Assembly (NCBI RefSeq): GCF_963860125.1 | Contig: NZ_CAWLFA010000001.1 | Location: 2,666,001 to 2,730,000 of the forward strand | Reading direction: 5' to 3' | Length of the DNA stretch: 64,000 nt | Source of the DNA: Picosynechococcus sp. PCC 7002 | Lineage (GTDB): Bacteria; Cyanobacteriota; Cyanobacteriia; Cyanobacteriales; MRBY01 | Part shown: positions 18,201 to 27,367 of the stretch, one piece after another | Numbering within the stretch: position 1 is the first letter of the stretch | How the letters are laid out: each line of letters starts with the position of its first letter | Made by a program: the position numbers and the translations under genes | The notes under the pieces: generated by a model | Database searches by the model: none | The model's input: the letters and a program-made list of their open reading frames with translations, nothing else | Told to the model about the DNA's origin: nothing

Positions 18201-21024
18201 TAGTTTGGCTGGCGATCGCCTCGTATTCCACTTGGGGGCGTTTAACTTGAGATCCCTCGATAATTTGAGAAACTTCGCTGTAATTGACTTTTTGCAATTC
18301 TAATTTGACCGTTTGCCCCTCAAGTGTTTTCCCGTCGGGGCTGGTGACAATCACTTGGGTTTTAAAGGGTTTTTCCGCATCGGCAACAAAATCATGGTTG
18401 ATCCCAATCAGGCGATCGCCGGGCAACGCGGTAAAGGTTTGGGTATTGGACACGGATAGATTCGCCGCATCGGTCACTTCTGTTTCCACACGATAGGTCA
18501 CTGGATAGGGCAGATCCCGCGCCACGTCGATGGTTTGGGAACTTTGCCCACCATCGTTTAAGGTTTTTTGCGTTTGCAGGACATCGCTACTAATGGACGG
18601 CTCCGTTTCCGACCAATGCCACTGCCGCCCAAACTGAAATTCATCCCACCCCTCCGGTTGAAAATAACCGCGACTGCGGGTGACGTAATAATTCACCTTG
18701 CTATTGCTCACGGGCGCACCAAACAAATAATCGCTCTGGGTGGTGGCAGTCAGGCGATCGCCCATTTTGGCGAATTTTTGATCGAGCTTGAGATCCACTT
18801 TAAAATTCGGTGGACGGAATTCAGCCACTCGAAAATCCCCGTAAATATTCACCCCATTCGACGCTTCCGCACGCAGATAATAATTGCCTAAATCCTGGGT
18901 TTTCGGAACATCCCATTCCACCGTAAACGTGCCGTAGTGATTCGTTTGGAAGTTGCCTAAAGTGGTCTCTTTCCCCTCAGGATTACTGAGGATCACCTTG
19001 TAATTTTGGTTAATATCCTGCCGCAATTCCCCATTTTTTAAATAATAGGCAACCCCCGTAAAATAAGCCTTTTCACCCGGTTGATACAGTTGGTGATCGC
19101 TAAAAATTGTGCCCCGCCCTTGGGTTTCCCCATTATCCCAATCGGCATAAATCCCGTAACCGTAGGAACCGCTGTACTCATCGGTGCGCGTAAAAGCCCA
19201 GTCCGAATTTTCGCTGGCAATCACCAGCAATTGCGGCGCATATTCTTGACCCTGCACACATCTGCGCCAATCACGTCCCGTCACCAGCAAATTACCACTC
19301 CCATCAGTTCGCCCAGTAAAACAAGCTTGGGGATTGCCCTTCGTTTTTTGATCTAACTTCGACTGATAAATTTCGATCTGGGCATTAGAAACCGCCTCTC
19401 CCGTATCCAGATGGTGTACCCGCACGATGCCCGACTCCGGAAACCACTGGGCAAACACCCCCAAATTCGTGAGTTGCACCAAGCCATAATATTGCGGCGA
19501 TCGCCACTGGGTTTGATTATTCTGATCCTTATAGGTATTGGTTTTTGCCGTAATCCCGTAAGCGAGTAAACCCGTATTCCCACCCAATTTTTCCCGAATC
19601 GGAATCGGTGTTTTCACCAACTGATTTTTCGGTTGTTTAATCGTAATACTTTCCCAATTGCTTTCGGACGGCACTAAATCGGTGCTGTTATTTTGCGGAT
19701 AAGCCGTCGCCGCGTAAACCAAATCCGTCGGTTGCACCACCCGATAACCCGCCTGAAACTTGCTTTCAGGTAAATTAATCGTTTCAATATCAAGATTCAG
19801 ATCCGTCCCCGCCGGAAAAATATTCAGATCCCGTTGCGCCCAAATATCCGCCGCCACATCACCGGGGTTGTAGGTAATGGTTTGATCCTTGCCGAGGGTT
19901 TGCCCGTATTGATCCTTGAGATTTTTGCCGATGGTAATCGTGTAATCAGTATTCGGTTGGAGTACCCACGGATTCAGATCCACCGTGCGGCTACCGGGAT
20001 AGGTACGAACCGCGAGATCCTCACCCTCCGGTTTCGGACTAATCGTAATATTTTCCAAGGCAGAATCGGCATCTAAACCGTTATTAAAAACCAGTTGGGC
20101 GCTCCCTTTCACAAAGCGACCATAGGCTCCCCCTACGTCTGGTTGCCCGTAGAAAGCCATTTCTTCATATTGCAACGGCGCATAGATTTTAAAGACGGAG
20201 CGAAAGCTTTTTTCGGTGGGCAAATTGCCTTGGTCTGGGGCGATTCCCGGTTGAAATTCTAGGGTGTATTGACTTGCTTTCTGTAAAGGTTGACGAGGTT
20301 TAATAATGTATTGCCAGGTTTTTTCTGGATCGAATTGACCGTCTGCAATGGGATCTTCTGGAGGCGATTGAGGCGTAATAACCGCTTTGACTCTACTCTG
20401 ACTGCTGACAAAAACAGTATGTTGCTTCAGGGAATCGAGGTCGAGTCGGGTGTTGCTAGTCACTGTGCTTTCTTCCTCAAGACCCAAGGGTTCTGCCTCT
20501 TCGGGCAAGGTACCGACAACCCCAGGTAAATTACTGAGGCGGATTTGGGGCGTTTGGAATGTCCAAGCTAAATCTTCCGTGAGTTGATTATTTTCGAGAT
20601 CCCCTAAACCGGATTTGAGAGTGACTTGGAAACGGGTGGCTTTGGGCAGGGGTTGGTCGGCTTGAAAACCAATCATTTGGGGGGTAAGAAAGCGAAATTG
20701 TCCAGAAATGGCGGGAATCAGCTCAATCTTTTGGAGGAGGGCCGTTTCTTCGGGGCTTTCGAGTTGGGCAACGGGAATCAGGGGATGTTTAAACAGAATC
20801 CTGATTTGGGCGAGATCGGCGGCTTCTCCGGTGGGGCTAATTTCGGTGATCCAGTCGGATAGTTCTGGTAAAGGGAGCGCGGCAACGGTGGGAAAGGGCG
20901 CGGCTTGGTTGGTGACCTGGCTGATTTGGAGGATTTGTTGGCACCCAGATAATCCGGCGATCGCCAACAGACAGCTTAAACAGGCCAGTAAGAGAAATTT
21001 AACAAAGCGACGTGGAAACCCCAT
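15292..21024 (-). CDS. Alpha-2-macroglobulin-like lipoprotein lacking the thioester
   Basis: An exported protein of 1910 residues. I start it at the ATG at 21024 because this gives a lipoprotein signal peptide (MGFPRRFVKFLLLACLS, then lipobox LSGC). The open frame continues upstream to 21375, but that extension has no signal-like sequence. The body has MG-type beta domains, a central bait-like region, and the complement-like helical domain (ALTHLSQLQLASGGFATFPG). Bacterial alpha-2-macroglobulins trap proteases in the periplasm, often beside penicillin-binding protein 1C. Here the thioester motif CxEQ is replaced by FLEP at about residue 1428, as in thioester-less family members, and no PBP gene is adjacent. 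Confidence 0.88.
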   Translation of the reverse strand: MGFPRRFVKFLLLACLSCLLAIAGLSGCQQILQISQVTNQAAPFPTVAALPLPELSDWITEISPTGEAADLAQIRILFKHPLIPVAQLESPEETALLQKIELIPAISGQFRFLTPQMIGFQADQPLPKATRFQVTLKSGLGDLENNQLTEDLAWTFQTPQIRLSNLPGVVGTLPEEAEPLGLEEESTVTSNTRLDLDSLKQHTVFVSSQSRVKAVITPQSPPEDPIADGQFDPEKTWQYIIKPRQPLQKASQYTLEFQPGIAPDQGNLPTEKSFRSVFKIYAPLQYEEMAFYGQPDVGGAYGRFVKGSAQLVFNNGLDADSALENITISPKPEGEDLAVRTYPGSRTVDLNPWVLQPNTDYTITIGKNLKDQYGQTLGKDQTITYNPGDVAADIWAQRDLNIFPAGTDLNLDIETINLPESKFQAGYRVVQPTDLVYAATAYPQNNSTDLVPSESNWESITIKQPKNQLVKTPIPIREKLGGNTGLLAYGITAKTNTYKDQNNQTQWRSPQYYGLVQLTNLGVFAQWFPESGIVRVHHLDTGEAVSNAQIEIYQSKLDQKTKGNPQACFTGRTDGSGNLLVTGRDWRRCVQGQEYAPQLLVIASENSDWAFTRTDEYSGSYGYGIYADWDNGETQGRGTIFSDHQLYQPGEKAYFTGVAYYLKNGELRQDINQNYKVILSNPEGKETTLGNFQTNHYGTFTVEWDVPKTQDLGNYYLRAEASNGVNIYGDFRVAEFRPPNFKVDLKLDQKFAKMGDRLTATTQSDYLFGAPVSNSKVNYYVTRSRGYFQPEGWDEFQFGRQWHWSETEPSISSDVLQTQKTLNDGGQSSQTIDVARDLPYPVTYRVETEVTDAANLSVSNTQTFTALPGDRLIGINHDFVADAEKPFKTQVIVTSPDGKTLEGQTVKLELQKVNYSEVSQIIEGSQVKRPQVEYEAIASQTIKSAAKPQTVELTAPDSGSYRLHATISGQPDAAATDSFIWVSGAGWFNWGDRFDNNRVEVTLDKDEYKIGDTATALIQSPYPEAELYFSVIRHGVLYETQQTVTGAAPQVQFTVTPEMLPNAAVEAVLIHRGESIEAAHKNGVDKLMNIGFDDFRTSLAEKKLTVAIQPQQDQVMPGDAQTLNLQLKDQGDQPVAGQLTVMVVNEAILQLTGYRPPDLLAEIYRDQPITTRWADNRPDVTIAPMDSTEAKGWGYGGGESSALANTRTRTDFKAIAFYDGSVLTDSNGQAVVSFTLPDDLTTWRVLVVATDDQMRFGNGDETFIATQPLLTNPVLPQFARVGDRLEGGVMVTNTTGSKGRLNIEAQLQGVMEFAQGNKQRQTQTAEIGNNTEVYRFPMVANAAGTAIYKVATQKNGAADAVEVPLDVKQLAVKEQAIATGILTEAEVKIPLNIDRQVVPNQGGLTVTVASTLIPELTAPAQDTFNDDDFPFLEPTASQLLIAANLEILKQRYSQASENFDIQAEASQALTHLSQLQLASGGFATFPGDDTSDPYVTPYAAEAIALAQQTGLSIDENLVSKLKKYLDQTLANPSQFSECSTTNCKNTVRLETLLALDQLGDVRGDFAATLYDAREEFDTVGKIKLARHLSQLLDWQIQAQELADEINELIYQTGRTAQINLPQRWFWYHSNTTAQSQALRLFAEIKQTPATLSQVLQGLLDQRRDGTWQTSYDNAQALTALTAYSATESIPPSLSGAIKLDRKQLGEFNFQGYENPSATVDVPMQDLPKGNRDLIIQKDGDGKLHYLSEFNYRLPGSQPGKLNGLRITRYIRPANQTEVARKYGLYDLKEPFSVEAGQVFDIGLEVITDHPVNHVLISDPLPAGFEAIDTDFQTATTYYQPQQDAWQLSYQKVYKDKVVAYGDRLNAGVYNLHYLVRAITPGSFDYPGAEVSLQYNAETFGRSTSSTLEVN

Positions 21025-21304
21025 ACAATGCCCTCTGATTCTCTCTTCTGTGATAACGAATCCCCCTGGCAATAAACGATTTTTTGTATATTTCTTAAAA
21101 ACGACAAAGATATTAATTCGCGACGAAATTGTGGCGATCGCCGGGGGAGCCATTGGGTAAAATGACGCAATCTTGATGAAAAAGTCGGCTGCTCTGCAAA
21201 TATCCCCTAAAATGGCGGACAAATTGTGAGCAAATGGGCTTGATAACGATGATTCCTCCGGGAATGGATTGGCGATCGCCCCGTAGCTTTTCCCTACCGA
21301 TGCC

Positions 21305-22540
21305 ATGGCACCTCTTTTTGTTGATTCCCTCAAACAGCAGTTCCACATCTGGTTTACCCAGCAGCAGGCAACCACGGAAGAAGCTGCCGACTTGGTAGAA
21401 CTCCCCGATACCCTGTCCCTCCAGTTGGCGCGTCAACTGGAAACCCTGGCGAGTCCAGAGGTCTATTGTGCGCCTGTCAAAGCCTCCATTACCGAGGCCA
21501 TTGAAACTTGGCAGACGAATTTGGAAGCCCCCAATAGTTTTGTGCTTCTGGGCAATCCCGTGGAGCCGCTCCCCAAAATTTTGAGTGAGAGTATCCCCCG
21601 CCAAACTTTTCCTGATCTGGAAATCCTCACTCCCCTGGATTGTCTACAGCGCCCCCTCCACCCCAGACACATTAGCCAACAGATCCAAAAAGCCCTAGAA
21701 CTTTATCCCCAGATTGATCTCAGCCCAGGCGATCGCCAAGATCAGCCAACCGTGAATCAACTAGAACAACGACAAACCCTGGTGATTATTCCCTGTCTGG
21801 AGCAATGTTTTCTCCGGTGTATTGGCGGTTGGGAAGGCATTGAGACCCTCCGGGATATCACCATTCAAAATCGCCACTGTTTCTGGATCATGAGTTGTAA
21901 CCATTGGGCCTGGGACTTTCTGGATTTTGTGGGACAAATTAGCGCCTATTTTAGCCATGTGGACACCCTGCCTAAGTTAAAAGGGGAAATGCTCCAGACT
22001 TGGTTAGAACCCATTGCCCAGGTGGTTTTGCCACCCCCCCCTAGTGTCCCCGACGACCCGCCAGAGGATACGACTAAATCAGATTCTCCTAAAGGCGAGC
22101 GTCTCGATGATTGGCAAAATCTTGCTAGTCAAGCCGACGGCACAGGTCAAATCGCCGCAAATCTTTGGCTCCAAAGCTTACGGATTCACCAAGAGCAAAT
22201 CGAGCAACACCCAAACCTCCAATTTGATTTCGACGCAACAGATCCGCACCAACAGCCCCTCACCCTTGAGAGCGTTAAACCAGCTCTGCCCAGTCTGCCC
22301 AGCTTAGCCAGTGGTGATCTCTACATTCTCCATTCCGTCTTGATCCATGGCCAAATTAGCCGCGCCCATCTGGCCTTGAGTTTAGGGGAATCCCGGAATC
22401 GCATCCAAGCACGGATCCAGTGGCTCCTCCGCCAGGGGGTGTTGCGGGAAAATCAAGGGGCCCTCTCCATCCAAGCGGCCCACTATATCCGCCTCAAAAG
22501 TGAGCTGGCCAATAACAATTTTTTCGTGGGGGAAGATTAA
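21305..22540 (+). CDS. Degenerate AAA-like protein with C-terminal winged helix, partner of MscS
   Basis: A 411-residue protein of uncertain function. Residues 159-171 (LVIIPCLEQCFLR) and 191-207 (HCFWIMSCNHWAWDFLD) resemble the Walker B and sensor segments of a family of AAA ATPases that I recall as neighbours of MscS channels. No Walker A motif is present, and the region where it would lie reads FVLLGNPVEPLPKIL. A proline-rich linker (about 240-255) leads to a C-terminal winged-helix-like part (about 330-411, ISRAHLALSLGESRNRIQAR). It has no membrane segment. The mscS-like gene starts three bases after its stop, so the two probably form an operon. Family assignment is from memory and moderate. 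Confidence 0.6.
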   Translation: MAPLFVDSLKQQFHIWFTQQQATTEEAADLVELPDTLSLQLARQLETLASPEVYCAPVKASITEAIETWQTNLEAPNSFVLLGNPVEPLPKILSESIPRQTFPDLEILTPLDCLQRPLHPRHISQQIQKALELYPQIDLSPGDRQDQPTVNQLEQRQTLVIIPCLEQCFLRCIGGWEGIETLRDITIQNRHCFWIMSCNHWAWDFLDFVGQISAYFSHVDTLPKLKGEMLQTWLEPIAQVVLPPPPSVPDDPPEDTTKSDSPKGERLDDWQNLASQADGTGQIAANLWLQSLRIHQEQIEQHPNLQFDFDATDPHQQPLTLESVKPALPSLPSLASGDLYILHSVLIHGQISRAHLALSLGESRNRIQARIQWLLRQGVLRENQGALSIQAAHYIRLKSELANNNFFVGED

Positions 22541-22543
22541 TCG

Positions 22544-23413
22544 ATGGGAGTATCCTTTGTGCCGATGTCTGAATGGTTCACCCTCTTAGCCCAGGTTGAC
22601 CCGCCTGAAAATTTACCCCAAAGACTTTTAACGGATTTCACGATCCAAAAAATCCTCCGGGCCGTGCTGGCGATCGCCATTGCCTACGGCACGATGGCCC
22701 TGATCCAAGGCACCATTAACTGGCTGTCGGAACGGGTGCCCCGGCGCTTGCGACTCTTGATTAAACAATCAATCCCCTTCTGGAAAGGCTTGATCCTAAT
22801 TTTAATCCTCGCTTATCTGCTGAATTTGTTTTTTAATCTCTCCCAAAACAACCTCATCGCCCTAACCGGCACCATCGCCGTGGCCTTGGGTTTTGCCTTT
22901 AAGGATTATGTAAGCTCAATTATTGCCGGGGCCGTGGCCTTATTTGAAGCGCCCTATCGTGTTGGCGATCGCATTAAAATTGGCGAACATTATGGCGAGG
23001 TCGTTGGCTATGGATTGCGGGGGATTCAGCTCCAGACCCCCGACGATAACCTCGTCACCATTCCCCATAACAAAACCTGGACAGAGGCGGTTTCCAATGC
23101 CAATAGCGGCCAACTCGAAGCCCAGGTCGCCACGGACTTTTTCTTTGGCCATGGCGTTGATGTGGAGCAGGTGATCCAAATTCTCTACCAAGCGGCCTAC
23201 AGCAGCAAATATACCCAGCTTAAGCTACCCATTGTGGTGGTGATGCAAGAAAAAATGTGGGGCACCCAATTCAAACTCCGTTGCTATCCCATGGATGCGA
23301 GGGACGAATTTATCTATAAAACAGATTTAATCCGTCGCGCGAAACAAGCCTTCGCCCACCAAGGTCTGCCTTACCCGAGGCTTGTGCCCCAAACCGTGGA
23401 TGCAGAGGAGTAA
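22544..23413 (+). CDS. MscS-family mechanosensitive channel (small form)
   Basis: A 289-residue inner-membrane channel subunit that relieves turgor by opening under membrane tension. Three or four hydrophobic segments lie between residues 38 and 125. The pore helix and following beta domain are recognisable in LTGTIAVALGFAFKDYVSSI and FEAPYRVGDRIKIGEHYGEVV. The C-terminal cytoplasmic domain is complete. It starts three bases after the AAA-like gene, which suggests that protein modulates or assembles with the channel. It ends 33 bases from the convergent histidine kinase gene. Confidence 0.9.
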   Translation: MGVSFVPMSEWFTLLAQVDPPENLPQRLLTDFTIQKILRAVLAIAIAYGTMALIQGTINWLSERVPRRLRLLIKQSIPFWKGLILILILAYLLNLFFNLSQNNLIALTGTIAVALGFAFKDYVSSIIAGAVALFEAPYRVGDRIKIGEHYGEVVGYGLRGIQLQTPDDNLVTIPHNKTWTEAVSNANSGQLEAQVATDFFFGHGVDVEQVIQILYQAAYSSKYTQLKLPIVVVMQEKMWGTQFKLRCYPMDARDEFIYKTDLIRRAKQAFAHQGLPYPRLVPQTVDAEE

Positions 23414-23446
23414 GTCGTTAATTATATTGATCTAAAAATCCGCCTG

Positions 23447-25249
23447 TTAAAACCCGGCGATCGCCTGGGGAAAATCCAATAGAAAGCACGTGCGGTAATC
23501 ATTGCGGTGAGGATTGGGGTCACTAGAAACGGTAATGCTACCTTCTAAATGTTCAACAATGGTTTTCACGAGGGCGAGACCAAGACCAGTACCAGGAATG
23601 GCCTGGGCTGTGGCCCCGGTGCCCCGACGAAATTTATCAAAAATCTGGGATTGTTCTTCGGTGTGGATGGCGGCCCCATCGTTACAAAGGCGAATTTGAA
23701 TCCGGGCGGGCGATCGCCCCAAATATTCAACGCTGAGGGTAACGTTACTCTTGGGGGTGGCATATTTCCCGGCATTGGTGAGGAGTTCACTCATGGCATT
23801 GAGAAATTGTTCTGGATCCGTCTCAAATTGCAATTTTGTGCTGAGAGCCTTGGGCTTAAACCGGAGGTGAAACTGGAGTTGTTTGAGGGGAGTCCAGCGA
23901 TCTTGGAATTTTTGCACAAGCTCTGAGAGGGCCGGGCCGAGGGCGAGGCGTTGGGGTTTGAGGGCAAATTCACTGGCCTCTGCCTGTTGGAGCTGGAGCA
24001 GGTCGTGGATGAGTTTGCTTTCTCGGTTGAGTTCTTGATCGAGAATGTTTAAATAAGTCCGTTGTTTTTCTGGCGATCGCCCCGGTTGTTTGAGCATTTT
24101 AATCGCCAGCTTCATCGTTGCCAGGGGAGTATTGAGTTCATGACTAACAGTACTCAAAAAATCATCCTTCAAGCGATTAAGGTGCCGCAGTTGTTGAATT
24201 TGGTGCCGCATCTGTTGACTAAGTTTCGCCTGGACTTCAAGGCTCCATTTCAATTGACTCGTGCGTTCTTCGACCAGGGATTGCACCTGCCGGAGGGCCT
24301 GGTGGTGGATCATCGTACGGCCCAATTGGTGAGCAATGCTGGCCATGGTTTGAATTTCTTCGGGGAGCCATTGTCGGGGCGATCGCTGGGCCAAAATCAC
24401 AAAGCCTAAGACTGGTTGACTGTGCTGGGAAGACAGTTGCCCACCCATTAACGGAGCAAATAATAGGCTACGAACTGGGGATCCCAGGAGAGGAGATTGC
24501 CAGGGATGGGTTGTGGTATCGGCGATCACCCACACCAGAGGCGCTTTTTGCCAAGCCACCTGACAGAGTTCACAGTCCTGGAGCGACCATTGGGTCGGCA
24601 GCTCAGACCAGCTAGACTTGAGCTCCAAAGTATCCGTCGGATCAGGTTCCTGTCGTTGACGGAGGGGATTTGCCGATTTGAGTAAAAGGATACCTCCCTG
24701 CTCGACGCCGAAAATTGTTTGGAGTTGGGTACTGGCGGCCTGAAATAATTTTTGTGTGTCCTGAATTTCATCAATGAGCTGCTGAATTTCCCGCTGGGCC
24801 TGTTGGTACTGTTGGCAGTTGACGATGCGGTTTTGCTGGGCCAAGATTCCAAGGGCCAACTGGAGCGGTGGGCGGAGTGCCTCAAGGGTATTTATCTGGG
24901 GTAAGGTTTGGGACTGACAACCGAGCCATAGATAACCCTGGGCCTGCTGTGCGGGGAGGGGCACAGTGGCGATCGCCTCCAGACCCTGGGCCATCAGAGC
25001 GTGGTAAGGCGTGTGACGTAAATCGGTATAGGTGCAAATGTCAGGATGAAATTCTTGGGGTAGAACAAGATTGACATCGGCTAGGTTCGTGGGCCAGGTC
25101 TCGGTGAGGCTTTGGGATGGGCTTAAATCGACCCTCAAACAAACCCAATCCACCTGTAACTGCTGGGCGATCGCCGCCGTTAGGCGGGTTAAAAGGCGCG
25201 GGGATGAGATGCCAAATTCTAAGCAGTCGTAGAGGGCAGCGGAGACCAT
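23447..25249 (-). CDS. Soluble sensor histidine kinase with two GAF domains
   Basis: A 600-residue kinase with no membrane segment. Residues 1-145 and 165-315 look like two GAF domains, joined by a glutamine-rich coiled coil. The dimerisation domain holds the phosphoacceptor histidine in FLSTVSHELNTPLATMK (His370). The ATPase part has the N box ELLTNAGKYAT and the G2 box GTGLGLALVKTIVEHLEG. The second GAF region contains a CELCQ motif rather than the canonical cyanobacteriochrome cysteine pattern, so chromophore binding cannot be claimed. No response regulator is adjacent, so it is an orphan kinase. Confidence 0.88.
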   Translation of the reverse strand: MVSAALYDCLEFGISSPRLLTRLTAAIAQQLQVDWVCLRVDLSPSQSLTETWPTNLADVNLVLPQEFHPDICTYTDLRHTPYHALMAQGLEAIATVPLPAQQAQGYLWLGCQSQTLPQINTLEALRPPLQLALGILAQQNRIVNCQQYQQAQREIQQLIDEIQDTQKLFQAASTQLQTIFGVEQGGILLLKSANPLRQRQEPDPTDTLELKSSWSELPTQWSLQDCELCQVAWQKAPLVWVIADTTTHPWQSPLLGSPVRSLLFAPLMGGQLSSQHSQPVLGFVILAQRSPRQWLPEEIQTMASIAHQLGRTMIHHQALRQVQSLVEERTSQLKWSLEVQAKLSQQMRHQIQQLRHLNRLKDDFLSTVSHELNTPLATMKLAIKMLKQPGRSPEKQRTYLNILDQELNRESKLIHDLLQLQQAEASEFALKPQRLALGPALSELVQKFQDRWTPLKQLQFHLRFKPKALSTKLQFETDPEQFLNAMSELLTNAGKYATPKSNVTLSVEYLGRSPARIQIRLCNDGAAIHTEEQSQIFDKFRRGTGATAQAIPGTGLGLALVKTIVEHLEGSITVSSDPNPHRNDYRTCFLLDFPQAIAGF

Positions 25250-25278
25250 GGTTTCGCCTGAAATATCTTGCTCTACTT

Positions 25279-25620
25279 TTATTCTTCCCCGTCATCCTCA
25301 GAATCATTCTCTAGGGCTTCTGACTCCACCGCCAAAAACTTTTCCAAAATAAACTGTAACTTCGGCCGCGCAATGTAGGGCCATCCCCCTTCCGTTTCCA
25401 TGTCCCGCAGGATGTTATACAGATCCCGCCGCCGTTCCGGGAGACTCGGATAAAAATAATCTTCAGAAATTTGACGATGGGTGAGTTCTAGTTCGCGCAA
25501 AATCTCCAGGAGCCTTTCCCCATTGCCTTCATATTGGGCGGCGATCGCTAATAATTCCTGCTGGATACGGTCAAGTTGTTCAGAGAGATTAGCGGCAGAA
25601 TCAGGGGAAACCATGGGCAT
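25279..25620 (-). CDS. Small acidic protein of unknown function
   Basis: A 113-residue protein that I do not assign to a characterised family. It is mostly helical, with a heptad-like N-terminal half (LSEQLDRIQQELLAIAAQYE) and an acidic tail (ALENDSEDDGEE). A motif EGGWPYIARPKLQFILEKFL sits at residues 76-95. It has no signal peptide or membrane segment. The start may be the ATG at 25620 or the in-frame ATG at 25614. It lies 29 bases upstream of the histidine kinase gene on the same strand, so the two may be co-transcribed. Confidence 0.7.
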   Translation of the reverse strand: MPMVSPDSAANLSEQLDRIQQELLAIAAQYEGNGERLLEILRELELTHRQISEDYFYPSLPERRRDLYNILRDMETEGGWPYIARPKLQFILEKFLAVESEALENDSEDDGEE

Positions 25621-25819
25621 CGAAAATCAAAGATAGGACAAAGTAGACCCGTCGATCTTACTATTTATTCCCGCCAAAATTTGCCAGGGAGTCGCCCATT
25701 TCTCCGGTTTTCAGGGGATCAATGCCGCTATTTTTCGATCTAACCCGTCGGGCATTCCAAAAACTTTCCTTTAGAATAGGACGAGAATATTTTCTTCAAG
25801 ATCATCACCAAAAATCTCC

Positions 25820-27367
25820 ATGTTTAAAGGGTTGTTCCGTCGTAGATTACTCGCCAGTTGCTTAATCGCCGTGATCAGTTGGCAACTTTCCCCCGCCATC
25901 AGTTGGGCCCAGGTTCCTGGTGTGACCCCCTCGATTCAACCCTACCTCGACCAAGTCATTGAAAATATCACCGAATTTACCCTCGACAATGGCCTGCAAT
26001 TTATCGTGCTCGAAGACCGGAGCGCCCCCGTCGTTTCCTTTGTCACCTATGCTGATGTGGGCGGCGTCGATGAACCCGACGGCAAAACAGGGGTGGCCCA
26101 CTTCCTCGAACACCTCGCCTTCAAGGGCAGCACAAACCTCGGCACCACCAACTACGAGGCCGAAAAAGTCCTATTAGATCGCCTTGATCGACTCTTTGAC
26201 CAAATGCAGCAGGCCAAGGAAGCTGGCGACATGGCCCAGTTCGAGACCCTTGAAACCGAATTTCAGCAGGTGCAAGCAGAAGCCAACGAATATGTCATCC
26301 AAAATGCCTTTGGCCAAGTGGTTGAAGCCGCTGGGGGAGTCGGGTTAAATGCCGCCACGTCCGCCGACTATACCCAATATTTTTACAGTTTTCCTAGCAA
26401 CAAATTAGAACTGTGGATGTCCCTCGAGTCGGAACGCTTTTTAGATCCTGTTTTTCGGGAATTTTATAAGGAGCGGGAGGTGATCCTCGAAGAACGGCGG
26501 ATGCGCACGGATAATTCCCCCATCGGCAAAATGGTCGAAGTCTTTCTTGATACGGCCTTTTCGACCCACCCCTACCGTCGTCCGGTGATTGGTTATGACG
26601 AGGATATTCGTAATCTGACTCGCCAAGATATTAAGGATTTCTTTGCGGAACACTACACCCCCGATAACCTCACCATCGCCATTGTGGGAGATGTAGACCC
26701 CACCCAGGTCAAAGCCATGGCAGAGGTTTACTTTGGTCGTTTTCCCAAAGCGGCAGCCTTGGAGGAACCGCCGCTTCCTGTGGAGCCAACCCAAACAGAA
26801 ACCCGTTCTGTCACCCTCGAACTGCCCAGCCAACCTTGGTACTTGGAAGGCTACCATGCGCCCCAGTTAACGGATCCAGACTATGTGGTGTACCAAATTA
26901 TCGCTTCGATTCTCAGCAATGGCCGCACATCCCGTTTGTACAAATCCCTTGTGGAAGAACAACAGGTGGCCCTGAATGCGGAAGGGTTTAATGGTTTTCC
27001 CGGCGAAAAATATCCGAATATTATGTTGCTCTATGCCCTCACAGCTCCCGGAAAAACCGTAGATGATGTGGCTGCGGCCTTTGCGGCGGAATTGGAACGC
27101 TTGAAAACAGAGCCAGTGAGCCCTGAGGAGCTAGAGCGGGTAAAAACCCAAGCCCGGGCCAGTCTGTTGCGATCGCTAGATTCCAATATGGGGATGGCCC
27201 GTCTGTTGGCGACCTATGAAGTGCAAACGGGGGACTGGCGGGAGTTGTTCACGGAGCTAGACCGCATTGCTGCAATTACCGCAGAGGATGTGCAACGGGT
27301 TGCCCAGGAAACCTTCATCCCAGAAAATCGCACCGTTGGGAAGTTGTTGTCGGCACCGACGGAATAG
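25820..27367 (+). CDS. Secreted M16-family zinc metallopeptidase
   Basis: A 515-residue protease of the pitrilysin/processing-peptidase family. The inverted zinc motif is HFLEH (His94, Glu97, His98), and the third ligand is expected in the ESERF/EREVILEERR region about 75-130 residues on. A signal peptide occupies the first 30 residues (LASCLIAVISWQLSPAISWA), so it probably acts in the periplasm. A charged helical insertion (about residues 120-165, rich in Glu, Gln and Asp) separates the zinc motif from the rest of the N-terminal domain. Bacteria often carry two M16 genes in tandem, but only this complete one occurs here. Confidence 0.92.
   Translation: MFKGLFRRRLLASCLIAVISWQLSPAISWAQVPGVTPSIQPYLDQVIENITEFTLDNGLQFIVLEDRSAPVVSFVTYADVGGVDEPDGKTGVAHFLEHLAFKGSTNLGTTNYEAEKVLLDRLDRLFDQMQQAKEAGDMAQFETLETEFQQVQAEANEYVIQNAFGQVVEAAGGVGLNAATSADYTQYFYSFPSNKLELWMSLESERFLDPVFREFYKEREVILEERRMRTDNSPIGKMVEVFLDTAFSTHPYRRPVIGYDEDIRNLTRQDIKDFFAEHYTPDNLTIAIVGDVDPTQVKAMAEVYFGRFPKAAALEEPPLPVEPTQTETRSVTLELPSQPWYLEGYHAPQLTDPDYVVYQIIASILSNGRTSRLYKSLVEEQQVALNAEGFNGFPGEKYPNIMLLYALTAPGKTVDDVAAAFAAELERLKTEPVSPEELERVKTQARASLLRSLDSNMGMARLLATYEVQTGDWRELFTELDRIAAITAEDVQRVAQETFIPENRTVGKLLSAPTE

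Noticed and set aside
21025..21375. Upstream extension of the alpha-2-macroglobulin-like frame
   Set aside because: It would bury the lipoprotein signal peptide 117 residues inside the protein. The ATG at 21024 gives a proper signal and lipobox.
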